NCBI GenBank assembly: GCA_042577505.1
Contig: JBHPEA010000007.1
Span: 1-49,417, forward strand
Source: JACQSR01 sp042577505
Lineage (GTDB): Archaea > Nanobdellota > Nanobdellia > Woesearchaeales > JACQSR01
Direction: 5' to 3'
DNA length: 49,417 bases
Shown piece after piece: positions 31,702-39,299 of the stretch (position 1 is the first letter of the stretch; each line of letters begins with the position of its first letter). Under the pieces are notes generated by a model that did not search any database, was not told the origin of the DNA, and worked only from the letters and a program-made list of their open reading frames with translations. The translations under genes were made by a program, and so were the position numbers.

Positions 31702-32952
31702 ATGATCAATATTGGGCTTTTTGGAGTTGGAACTGTCGGTGGTAGTGTTGTTAAGGAATTAGAAGACCAACTAGGAAAATTTAACAAAGAAAGTGGACAA
31801 GATATCAAAATTAAGAAAATTGTAACCAAATCCGGAAAGAAAAATTTAGGTAATTATGAGCACAGTACAAACCCTTCTTCAATAATTGATGATGAAGATA
31901 TTCAAATTGTTGTTGAGTTAATTGGGGGTATTGATGAAGCTTTTGATATCATAAAAAGATCCTTAGAGAAGGGTAAACATGTTGTTACTGCTAACAAGGC
32001 TGTTGTTGACAAATATGGGGTTGAATTACAAGAGATTGCAGCTCAAAATAAAGCATATTTTATGTTTGAGGGCGCTGTTGGTGGTGGAATACCGATTATT
32101 AATTCATTGAAAGTTGGATTATCGGGGAATAAAACAAAGGAGATTTATGGAATTATTAACGGTACTACAAATTTTATTCTAACAAAGATGACTAAAGAAG
32201 GTTCTTCTTATGAAGATGCATTAAAGGAAGCTCAAGAACTTGGTTATGCTGAGGCAGATCCAACATATGATGTTGAAGGATTGGACACTGCTCAGAAAAT
32301 TTCAATACTTGCATCGATTAATTTTTCTACAAAAATTGATTCTGAAAATGTTGATACTAAAGGAATAACTGGTGTTACTGCAGAAGATATTCAATTCGCA
32401 TCCGAACTTGGATATAGAATTAAGTTAATTGCTGTTGCAAGAGAGATTAATGGTGGCGTTGATATTAGGGTAAGTCCTATGTTGGTTTCTAAGAAACATC
32501 CTTTAGCACATATTGATTATAGCACTAATGCAGTATTTCTAGGAGGTCATACTCATGTTACTTTGGCTGGTGAGGGTGCTGGTGGAAATCCAACTGCTTC
32601 AGCTGTAATTAGTGATATCAAGAGTGTTGTGCTTAATTTAGGCAGGGATTATAAAGCTGTCAAGTATTTTGGGAACGAAAAAATTAATATATTAGGAAAA
32701 GATGAGATTAGTTCTGAGTTTTATTTGAACTTTCATGCTTTAAATCAACCAGGTGTATTAAATGCAATTTCAAAAATATTTTCAGATAGAAAAGTAAACA
32801 TAATGCAAGTAATTCAAAAAGGTCGAGGGGAACACGTGCCGTTAATTATTCATGTTGATAAAACACCTTTTAAGTCAATGGAAGATAGCTTGGATTTAGT
32901 TGATAAAAGCGCATTAAAAGTAGAATCTGTTTATCCAATATTGATAATTTAA
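31702..32952 (+). CDS. hom: Homoserine dehydrogenase 1 (with C-terminal ACT domain)
   Basis: This enzyme reduces aspartate semialdehyde to homoserine on the way to Thr and Met. The Rossmann motif GVGTVGGSVV is at the N-terminus. The substrate site GYAEADPTYDVEGLDTAQK includes the catalytic Asp/Lys, and TANKAVV is in the nucleotide domain. Residues ~335-416 are an ACT domain, usually a regulatory amino-acid sensor. TTTTTATAAAAT lies about 27 nt before the ATG (leaderless). A second, diverged copy lies at 41725. Confidence 0.95.
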   Translation: MINIGLFGVGTVGGSVVKELEDQLGKFNKESGQDIKIKKIVTKSGKKNLGNYEHSTNPSSIIDDEDIQIVVELIGGIDEAFDIIKRSLEKGKHVVTANKAVVDKYGVELQEIAAQNKAYFMFEGAVGGGIPIINSLKVGLSGNKTKEIYGIINGTTNFILTKMTKEGSSYEDALKEAQELGYAEADPTYDVEGLDTAQKISILASINFSTKIDSENVDTKGITGVTAEDIQFASELGYRIKLIAVAREINGGVDIRVSPMLVSKKHPLAHIDYSTNAVFLGGHTHVTLAGEGAGGNPTASAVISDIKSVVLNLGRDYKAVKYFGNEKINILGKDEISSEFYLNFHALNQPGVLNAISKIFSDRKVNIMQVIQKGRGEHVPLIIHVDKTPFKSMEDSLDLVDKSALKVESVYPILII

Positions 32953-34614
32953 TTACATCTTTTCTATTGTCTCTATATCAAGTAGATTTAATCCTGATTT
33001 GATAGTATTTCTTACTGCTGATATTAGTAATAATCGGGCATTTCTCAAATTGGGTTTTTCTTGAAGAATCTGGTACTCATGATAATACTCATTAAATGCT
33101 TGGCTTAATTCTAATAAGAATCTTGGAACAAGATGGATTTTAAGTTTTTCTCCAGCTTCTTCAACAATTGATGGATAATCTGAAAGTAATTTAATGATTC
33201 TTTTTTCGATGTCCTTATCTAAGAGTGTGTAGTCGACTTTTTTGGGAATATCTTTTCCGAATTTTCTTAAAATTGAAGAGATTCTTGCATAAGTATATTG
33301 AATATAAGGACCTGTTTCCCCTTCAAAGGATATTGACTCTTCAGGTTTGAAAATTATAGATTTGGATGGATCATTTTTAAGAAGATAGAATTTCAAAGCA
33401 GATAATCCGATTTTCTTAGATCGTGATTCTAATTCTGCCTTTGATAGTTTTGGATATCTTTTTTTAATTTCTTCTTTTGACATAGAGATTAATTCTTCAA
33501 TAATATCGTCTGCATCTACAACTTTTCCTTCCCTTGACTTCATTTTTCCTTCCGGAAGGAAAACCATACCGTAAGAAAGATGTAAGACGTCGTCTGAATG
33601 CTCAAAATTTAATTTCTTTAATATATTCTTAAGAACCTTAAAATGATATTCCTGTTCTGATCCTACTACGTAAATAGACCTGTTAATTTTAAAGTCTTTG
33701 AATTTTTGGTGAGCTAAGTAGAGGTCTTGGGTGATGTATAATGCAGTATTGTCGGCACGTAATAATACTTTTTCTCCTAATCCTTCTTTTTCAAGATCAA
33801 TTATTATTGCTCCATCATCATTTTTATAGAATATTCCTTTTTCCAAACCGTGTTGTATTAGATGCTTTCCTTTATCATAGATATCGCTTTCAAAATATTG
33901 TTTTTTAAATTTGAGTCCTAAACTTTTGAAAGTTTCGTCGAACCCTTTCACAGCCCAAGTATTCATCTTTTTCCAGAGTTTCCTTAACTCGGGATCGCCT
34001 TTTTCCCAGTTGACTAACATCTCCTGGGCTTCTGCTTTTAGCTTATCATCTTCTTTTTTACTGTATAAAACATAGAAGTCTCCTACGAAATGATCTGATT
34101 TTTTATTAGGTTCTTTATTTTTACCCCATTTTTGATATGCTAACATTGATTTACATATATGAATTCCACGATCGTTGATTAAATTGACTTTCACTACACT
34201 ATTACCTAGAAATTCAAGGTAATTCGATACTGATTGTCCTATGAATATGTTTCTTAGATGTCCTAAATGTAAGGGTTTGTTTGTATTCGGGGATGGAAAT
34301 TCAATCATTATACTTTTCTTTTCACTTTTCTTTCCATAATTATCTTTTAATGCATCTTTTATTGTAGATTCTGAGAGATCTGATTTGTTAAGAAAGAAGT
34401 TGATGTATGGTCCATTAACTTCGATTTTTTCTACTGATTTTGGCTTTTTAATTTTTTTACTAACTTCTTTTGCAATCTCAACAGGGTTTTTTTTGTAGAT
34501 TTTTGCTAAAGGGAAACAAGGAAAAGCGTAGTCTCCCATCTTCATATCTGGAGGGACTTCTAAGGAGACGTCCGTCTTGACTACTTTTTTAATCGCTTCA
34601 AGGATCTCTTTCAT
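32953..34614 (-). CDS. argS: Arginyl-tRNA synthetase
   Basis: This class I synthetase of 553 residues shows the N-terminal arginyl-specific domain (residues 1-75), PNTNKPLHLGHLRN with HLGH at 116-119, and KMKSREGKVV in the KMSKS-equivalent position, which is degenerate as often in ArgRS. The C-terminal anticodon-binding DALR domain has the expected RFLLELSQAFNEYYHE. It overlaps by ATGA with the B3/B4-domain gene upstream, so the two are translationally coupled. Confidence 0.97.
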   Translation of the reverse strand: MKEILEAIKKVVKTDVSLEVPPDMKMGDYAFPCFPLAKIYKKNPVEIAKEVSKKIKKPKSVEKIEVNGPYINFFLNKSDLSESTIKDALKDNYGKKSEKKSIMIEFPSPNTNKPLHLGHLRNIFIGQSVSNYLEFLGNSVVKVNLINDRGIHICKSMLAYQKWGKNKEPNKKSDHFVGDFYVLYSKKEDDKLKAEAQEMLVNWEKGDPELRKLWKKMNTWAVKGFDETFKSLGLKFKKQYFESDIYDKGKHLIQHGLEKGIFYKNDDGAIIIDLEKEGLGEKVLLRADNTALYITQDLYLAHQKFKDFKINRSIYVVGSEQEYHFKVLKNILKKLNFEHSDDVLHLSYGMVFLPEGKMKSREGKVVDADDIIEELISMSKEEIKKRYPKLSKAELESRSKKIGLSALKFYLLKNDPSKSIIFKPEESISFEGETGPYIQYTYARISSILRKFGKDIPKKVDYTLLDKDIEKRIIKLLSDYPSIVEEAGEKLKIHLVPRFLLELSQAFNEYYHEYQILQEKPNLRNARLLLISAVRNTIKSGLNLLDIETIEKM

Positions 34615-35303
34615 TTTAATGAAGTTTGTTTCTCTGAAAGAATAGCTTGTTTTATTGTTCCTCCACAGAACATTTTAATTGTATCTGAGAGTTCATTTAA
34701 AACTTTTTGTAAGGATGATCTAGTAACCGGAGGAAGCGCATCAACTAATATCACGGCACCTGATGTTGTAGTGGTTATTTTTGCATTTATTGACTTTTTC
34801 CAATTCCATTTTCTCGATATTACTCCATTTTTGTCAAATAGAATTACTTCGTTTTTCTTGGTTCTTGATTTTGAGTTTGAAACATCTTTGAAAGACTGAC
34901 TCTTTTTTGCAAATCCTAGAGTTAGGTTGTGTAAATTTTTCAAATCATAACCTGCTATTGGAATTACGTTTTTCAATGCAACGTAGTTGATAACATCATC
35001 TAACTTATTATTATGTTTGATTTTTCTTCCTTTTAGTATTGATCTCATCATTCTTTCAACTGAGCAATGGAATTTCTTTGGTTCTTGATCCAAATCTTCA
35101 AAGGCTGTTCTCCAAGATGAGATAGTATTTGCTTTTGCAATGTTTTCAAATGCATAATTTAATTGAATGAAATTTTCAACATCGTTAAGCAGGGAGAATA
35201 TTTTTTTATCACTACCTTTGTTTTCAACATTATTTACTAATAGAACTCCTAAATGAAATCCTTCGAATTTCTTAAATATCCTTTTTTCAACCTTTACTTT
35301 CAT
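34611..35303 (-). CDS. Stand-alone B3/B4 tRNA-editing-like domain protein
   Basis: The 230-residue protein corresponds to the B3/B4 domain of the phenylalanyl-tRNA synthetase beta subunit, the part that hydrolyses mischarged tRNA. Family features seen are SVERMMRSILKG with NKLDDVINYVALKNVIPIAGYDL, then EVILFDKNGVISRKWNWK and ITTTTSGAVILVDALP. Free-standing copies are known in bacteria and archaea as possible trans-editing factors. Its coupling to argS suggests a link to tRNA quality control, though its specificity cannot be told. Confidence 0.8.
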   Translation of the reverse strand: MKVKVEKRIFKKFEGFHLGVLLVNNVENKGSDKKIFSLLNDVENFIQLNYAFENIAKANTISSWRTAFEDLDQEPKKFHCSVERMMRSILKGRKIKHNNKLDDVINYVALKNVIPIAGYDLKNLHNLTLGFAKKSQSFKDVSNSKSRTKKNEVILFDKNGVISRKWNWKKSINAKITTTTSGAVILVDALPPVTRSSLQKVLNELSDTIKMFCGGTIKQAILSEKQTSLK

Positions 35304-35329
35304 AAGACGATCTTTATAAACAATCTTTA

Positions 35330-35926
35330 TTAACCTTTCTTTTTTAAATTGGTTATATCTTCAATATGGATAATCCTGATTCCATGTTCTTTTGATATTC
35401 TTTTTAATGATTCTAATTTTGGCATACTTCCATCTTGATCCAAAATTTCTGCTATTAATGCAACTGGCTGTAGATTTGCAAGATTCATTAATTCAACTGC
35501 TGCTTCTGTATGTCCTTTCCTTCCTTCTAACAGTTTATCATTTGCTCTTAACGGGAATATGTGCCCAGGCCTATGAAAATCTTCTGGTTTTGAATTTTTG
35601 TCTAAAATTGCTTTAATTGTTTTGATTCTGTCAGGCACAGAAACACCTGTAGTTGTTGTTTTGTGGTCAATTGATACTGTGAAAGGTGTCTGTAGCTTGT
35701 CAGTTGGATCTTGAACCATCATAGGGATTCCTAATTCGTCTAAACGTTTTCCGCTCATTGGCAAACATAGAATTCCTCGTGCAATTTTTAGCATAAAGTT
35801 GAGTTTTTCTTCATTAACTTTTTCTGCAGGTATAATTAAATCTCCTTCATTCTCTCTTTTCTCATCGTCAATCATGATGATAAATTTACCTTCCTTCAAA
35901 TCTTCCACTGCGTCTTCAACACTCAT
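35330..35926 (-). CDS. ribB: 3,4-Dihydroxy-2-butanone-4-phosphate synthase
   Basis: RibB converts ribulose-5-phosphate to the four-carbon precursor of riboflavin. DDEKRENEGDLI carries the acidic metal/substrate residues, followed by ARGILCLPM, FTVSIDHKTTTTGVS, RPGHIFPLRA and GHTEAAVELMNLA. It is a single-domain, 198-residue enzyme; GTP cyclohydrolase II is encoded separately at 37975. The start overlaps the ribD stop by ATGA. Confidence 0.96.
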   Translation of the reverse strand: MSVEDAVEDLKEGKFIIMIDDEKRENEGDLIIPAEKVNEEKLNFMLKIARGILCLPMSGKRLDELGIPMMVQDPTDKLQTPFTVSIDHKTTTTGVSVPDRIKTIKAILDKNSKPEDFHRPGHIFPLRANDKLLEGRKGHTEAAVELMNLANLQPVALIAEILDQDGSMPKLESLKRISKEHGIRIIHIEDITNLKKKG

Positions 35927-36993
35927 AAATATCCTTCCACGAGAATGTCCTTACCAATATTTTTAGTTGAAATATTCTTTAGATTAATAGTTTTGTCTAG
36001 ATTTCTAATTCCTAAATCTCCAAAAGCGTCCAAACCCTTTCCAATAAGTCTTGGAGCTGTAAATATTAAGATTTTATCAACAATTTTTTCTTTTAATGCA
36101 GAAGAATTTAATTTATTTCCTCCTTCTACTAAAAGACTTGTGATTTCATGTTTTCCAAGTTCTTTCATTAGATCATTTAGATTTACAAAACCTTGTTTAG
36201 AATTTAAAATTATAACCCTAGCTCCTTTTTGTTGTAGCTGTTTGATCTTGGCTTTTTGAGCTTTTTTTGTTGTTGCAATAATTACTTTTTCTGGAACTCT
36301 CATAATTTTAGCATTAACAGGTATTTTCAATGAAGAATCAACTACAATCTTTATTGGTTCTTTTCCTTTTACTAATCTTGAATCTAATTGAGGATTGTCT
36401 TTTAATAGTGTATTTATCCCAATAAGTATAGCATCAACTTCATTCCTAAGTTGGTGAACGTGTTTTCTTGAATCTTTACTAGTAATATATTTTGATTTGC
36501 CAGTTGAAGTTGCAATCTTTCCATCTAGACTTGTTGCAACTTTTAGATATACAAAGGGTTTTTTTGTTTTAGTATACTTTACATAGACTTCGTTTTGTTT
36601 TCTTGCTTCTTCCTCTAAAACCCCAATTCTTGTCCTTATTCCTGATGATTTCAGTATAATGAAACCTTCGACATTAGGATTGGGATCTTTCATTCCAATA
36701 ATAACCTCAAAAACACCAGATTTCATAATTGCATCAGTGCAAGGTGGTGTCCTTCCCCAATATGAGCATGGTTCTAAAGAAACATATAATGTGGCGAGTT
36801 TAGCACGTTTACCTGCTTGTTTCAATGCTATGACTTCTGCATGATCTTCTCCTGCTATTTTATGATAGCCCCTCCCTATGATTTTTCCCCTTTTTACTAC
36901 TATTGAACCAACTAAAGGATTAGGTGAAGCAGTGCCTCTACCTTTCTCTGCAAGTTTTAATGCCATCTCCATATATTTCCTATGAGGTATCAT
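35923..36993 (-). CDS. ribD: Bifunctional riboflavin deaminase/reductase RibD
   Basis: The 356-residue fusion performs two steps of riboflavin synthesis. The N-terminal deaminase has the zinc site HAE (51-53) and PC-x8-C (Cys76, Cys85). The C-terminal reductase has ATSLDGKIAT, ITSKDSRKHVH and LLVEGGNKLN. This fused, bacterial order contrasts with the usual archaeal RibD-like reductase alone. It heads the operon ribD-ribB-B3/B4-argS. It is divergent from the APH-like gene. Confidence 0.96.
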   Translation of the reverse strand: MIPHRKYMEMALKLAEKGRGTASPNPLVGSIVVKRGKIIGRGYHKIAGEDHAEVIALKQAGKRAKLATLYVSLEPCSYWGRTPPCTDAIMKSGVFEVIIGMKDPNPNVEGFIILKSSGIRTRIGVLEEEARKQNEVYVKYTKTKKPFVYLKVATSLDGKIATSTGKSKYITSKDSRKHVHQLRNEVDAILIGINTLLKDNPQLDSRLVKGKEPIKIVVDSSLKIPVNAKIMRVPEKVIIATTKKAQKAKIKQLQQKGARVIILNSKQGFVNLNDLMKELGKHEITSLLVEGGNKLNSSALKEKIVDKILIFTAPRLIGKGLDAFGDLGIRNLDKTINLKNISTKNIGKDILVEGYL

Positions 36994-37045
36994 TTTTTTA
37001 TTAAAAAAGGGTCTGGTATAAATTATTAACTGATATATTAAAAAA

Positions 37046-37069
37046 GTTTTATATACTGATTAGATCATA
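37046..37069 (+). promoter_or_regulatory. Promoter of the APH-like gene with AbrB-site-like sequence
   Basis: TTTTATATA (about 37047-37055) lies ~26 nt before the ATG at 37078, giving a leaderless transcript. ATTAGATCATA (37059-37069), between TATA box and start, is the same 11 bases found at 26459-26469 in the AbrB-like gene's control region. Confidence 0.45.
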
Positions 37070-37077
37070 CATGATAT

Positions 37078-37983
37078 ATGACAACTGAGAGTCAAATAAA
37101 AAAAATCATCAAACATTGGCATCCAAGTTCTCAGTTAAAGAATCTTGAAAGGTGTTCTTGGGGTTTAATTAATGAGAATTGTGTGGTAAATATTAAGAAG
37201 CCTAATAGAAGTTTGGTTATAAGAGTATATCCTAAAGACGGGTGGAAGGCTAAAAAGGAAGAAATTCTTTATGATTTAGTTAGAAGGAAAAAAGTCCCCA
37301 TTCCAAAGGTATTCTATTGTGATAGTACTAAGAAAATAATTCCCAAACCTTATCTGATTATGTCTTACGTAGATGGAGATATTGGATGCAATGTTAGTAA
37401 ATTAAAAAAGAAAACACTTAGAGATCTTGGAAAATATCTTGCTAGAATTCATTCAATAAAATTAAAGAGTTATGGTTGGATAATAGGAAATAAAATCAAA
37501 CCTAGTTTTAGAAAATGGGAAGATTTTATGAATTATGATTTTAAAAGGAAACTTTCGAATATCTCTAAATACCCTATTGGATATAAGCAAATTAAGTTAA
37601 TGAGGGGGTACTATAAAGATAATTCTGAGGTGTTGAAGATCAAAGAAAAACCTTGTCTGTTACATAAAGATTATCATCTTCAGAATATCTTCATTAAGAA
37701 AAATAAAGTAGCAGGAATAATTGATTTTGAATGGGCAGTTGGTGGTCATAATGAACTCGATATTGCAAAGTCTAGTTTATTTATGTTTGAGAAAAATCCT
37801 AAATTGAAGAATGAATTTATGAAGGGCTATATGGAAGTTGGTAGGATATCTTCTGAATTCAAAGAAAGGGAGAAAATTTACAAATTTGTAACGATAGTTG
37901 GAAATCTAAGTTTGGCTTTAAGATTGAAAAATAAGAATGCTGTAGTTCAGAATAGGGATAGGTTGAAGAGAATATTAAATTAA
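37078..37983 (+). CDS. Aminoglycoside phosphotransferase (APH)-family kinase
   Basis: This is a 301-residue kinase-like protein. The nucleotide lysine region is VIRVYPKDGWKAK, the catalytic loop HKDYHLQN (canonical HxDxxxxN), and the metal-binding motif IDFEWA (canonical DFD/E). PYLIMSYVDG is the hinge. The family includes antibiotic, choline, fructosamine and homoserine kinases, so the substrate is open. Leaderless promoter. It overlaps the convergent ribA gene by 9 nt. Confidence 0.88.
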   Translation: MTTESQIKKIIKHWHPSSQLKNLERCSWGLINENCVVNIKKPNRSLVIRVYPKDGWKAKKEEILYDLVRRKKVPIPKVFYCDSTKKIIPKPYLIMSYVDGDIGCNVSKLKKKTLRDLGKYLARIHSIKLKSYGWIIGNKIKPSFRKWEDFMNYDFKRKLSNISKYPIGYKQIKLMRGYYKDNSEVLKIKEKPCLLHKDYHLQNIFIKKNKVAGIIDFEWAVGGHNELDIAKSSLFMFEKNPKLKNEFMKGYMEVGRISSEFKEREKIYKFVTIVGNLSLALRLKNKNAVVQNRDRLKRILN

Positions 37984-38550
37984 ATGGCCTAATTTGTTTT
38001 TCTTGGTTTCTAGATACTTTTTGTTGGTATCGTTTGGTTCCAGTATAAGTTTAATCCTTTCTTTTACAATAATACCATGGTTTTCTAGATCATTGATCTT
38101 ATCAGGATTGTTTGTTAGAAGTTTTATTTCGTTAATTTTTAAGTCTTTTAGGATTAATGCTGCAATTTCATAATCTCTTTCGTCCGCTTTGAAACCTAAA
38201 TGAATGTTTGCATCAACAGTGTCTAATCCATTATCTTGTAAGGAATATGCTTTGATTTTGTTTAGTAGACCTATTCCTCTGCCTTCTTGTCTTAAGTAGA
38301 TTACTACTCCTCCTTCTTGTGAAATTTTCTTTATGGAGTTAATTAATTGATCATGACAATCGCATCTTTTGGAATGAAATACATCTCCAGTTAAGCATTC
38401 TGAATGTAATCTCACAAGAATTGGTTTTTTTAATAGATCGCCGTTAATTATTGCAGCGTGTTCCAGATTATCCCCACTACTATAGACTATAACCTTAAAA
38501 ATACCGAACTCCGTTGGAAGTAAAGCTTCCGCAGATCGATTAATATTCAT
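37975..38550 (-). CDS. ribA: GTP cyclohydrolase II
   Basis: RibA opens GTP in the first step of riboflavin synthesis. The zinc cysteines are Cys52, Cys63 and Cys65 in ECLTGDVFHSKRCDCH. The catalytic region LRQEGRGIGL and the GTP-binding NNPDKI are present. It is the bacterial-type enzyme, 191 residues, not the archaeal GTP cyclohydrolase III. It lies 7 nt after a small acidic gene. Confidence 0.96.
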   Translation of the reverse strand: MNINRSAEALLPTEFGIFKVIVYSSGDNLEHAAIINGDLLKKPILVRLHSECLTGDVFHSKRCDCHDQLINSIKKISQEGGVVIYLRQEGRGIGLLNKIKAYSLQDNGLDTVDANIHLGFKADERDYEIAALILKDLKINEIKLLTNNPDKINDLENHGIIVKERIKLILEPNDTNKKYLETKKNKLGHLI

Positions 38551-38557
38551 TTAGAAT

Positions 38558-38731
38558 TTACTCTTCTTCCTCGTCTTTAGCCTTTTTCTCTTCTTCTGCG
38601 TCTTCGTATCCCTTCATAAAGGCTGCTTCTTCAGGAGAGAGCTCATCGTCTGCAACCATCTCTTCCCTACCTTCGTCGTCGTATACAGTCCCATCATCTT
38701 TTTCTTTGTCTGAATAATCTTCGTCTACCAT
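38558..38731 (-). CDS. Acidic small protein, 57 residues
   Basis: A 57-codon frame from the ATG at 38731 encodes a protein with about 45% Asp/Glu, no cysteine, and a central ordered-looking block ELSPEEAAFMKGYEDA. A TATA element (TTTATATA near 38766) lies ~30 nt upstream and also fits the divergent plus-strand gene. It precedes ribA by 7 nt. It resembles small acidic proteins common in DPANN genomes; function is unknown. Confidence 0.65.
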   Translation of the reverse strand: MVDEDYSDKEKDDGTVYDDEGREEMVADDELSPEEAAFMKGYEDAEEEKKAKDEEEE

Positions 38732-38834
38732 TAAAAATTTGGTTATTTACAAGTAGTATTTAAAGCTTTATATACAGATATAACAAATAAAGAAGATTTC
38801 TATTTGATAATTGTGGAATTGATAAAGGAATGTA

Positions 38835-39026
38835 ATGAAAAGATTTATAAGAAAGTTCTTCTTAATCCCCTGGATGGAAGAGGCCTTAATTGGATTCTCA
38901 GTGTTAGTTGGAATATATGTAGTATATAGGTTACTTAGGAAACCAAAAAATCCAGAATTTGATAAAATGTACAACGACATTATTAATTCTGAGGAATATA
39001 AAGTAAAAGGCCAATATGATGAGTAA
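38835..39026 (+). CDS. Small single-pass membrane protein
   Basis: The 63-residue protein has a basic N-terminus (MKRFIRKFF), a hydrophobic segment (about residues 15-34), then RLLRKPK and an acidic tail. AAAGGAATG precedes the ATG. No family is recognised. The TATA box of the following tRNA gene overlaps its stop codon. Confidence 0.6.
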   Translation: MKRFIRKFFLIPWMEEALIGFSVLVGIYVVYRLLRKPKNPEFDKMYNDIINSEEYKVKGQYDE

Positions 39027-39061
39027 TTTTTAAATAAGCAACTAAAAATCCTTCTTTCTAC

Positions 39062-39208
39062 GCCCCGATAGTGTAGTCCGGCCAATCATGCTGCCCTCTC
39101 GGAACCTTTTACGTTCGTAAAAGCTTCACCAAAATACGGGAGTTTCGCTCCGCTCAAGCTCCCAGTTGGAGACAGGCAGCGACTCGAGTTCGAATCTCGA
39201 TCGGGGCA
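39062..39208 (+). tRNA. tRNA-Glu (CTC anticodon) with a 72-nt intron
   Basis: Acceptor GCCCCGA/TCGGGGC, discriminator A, and T arm TCGAG-TTCGAAT-CTCGA are perfect. The anticodon stem is CTGCC (39091-39095) with GGCAG (39175-39179). Bases 39096-39101 read CTCTCG, so the anticodon is CTC. The intron is 39102-39173, between positions 37 and 38. It forms a canonical bulge-helix-bulge: outer anticodon stem, 3-nt bulge AC/A, 4-bp helix CTCT with GGAG, 3-nt bulge CG/G, inner helix AAC with GTT. TATA box TTTTTAAATA is at 39028-39037. The mature tRNA is 75 nt. Confidence 0.93.
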
Positions 39209-39225
39209 GATTTTTAATTTGTCAA

Positions 39226-39248
39226 TGCGCTGTGTCACAAACGGCGCA
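39226..39248 (+). terminator. GC-rich hairpin followed by T tracts
   Basis: TGCGC (39226-39230) pairs with GCGCA (39244-39248), and TGTG/CACA can pair inside. GTTTTTATTTT follows. It lies between the tRNA-Glu and the next promoter. It may end tRNA transcription together with the T run at 39211-39215, or be part of a small RNA. Confidence 0.35.
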
Positions 39249-39299
39249 GGTTTTTATTTTATAGTTACTTTTTTATAACACAATACCAATGGATTACTT

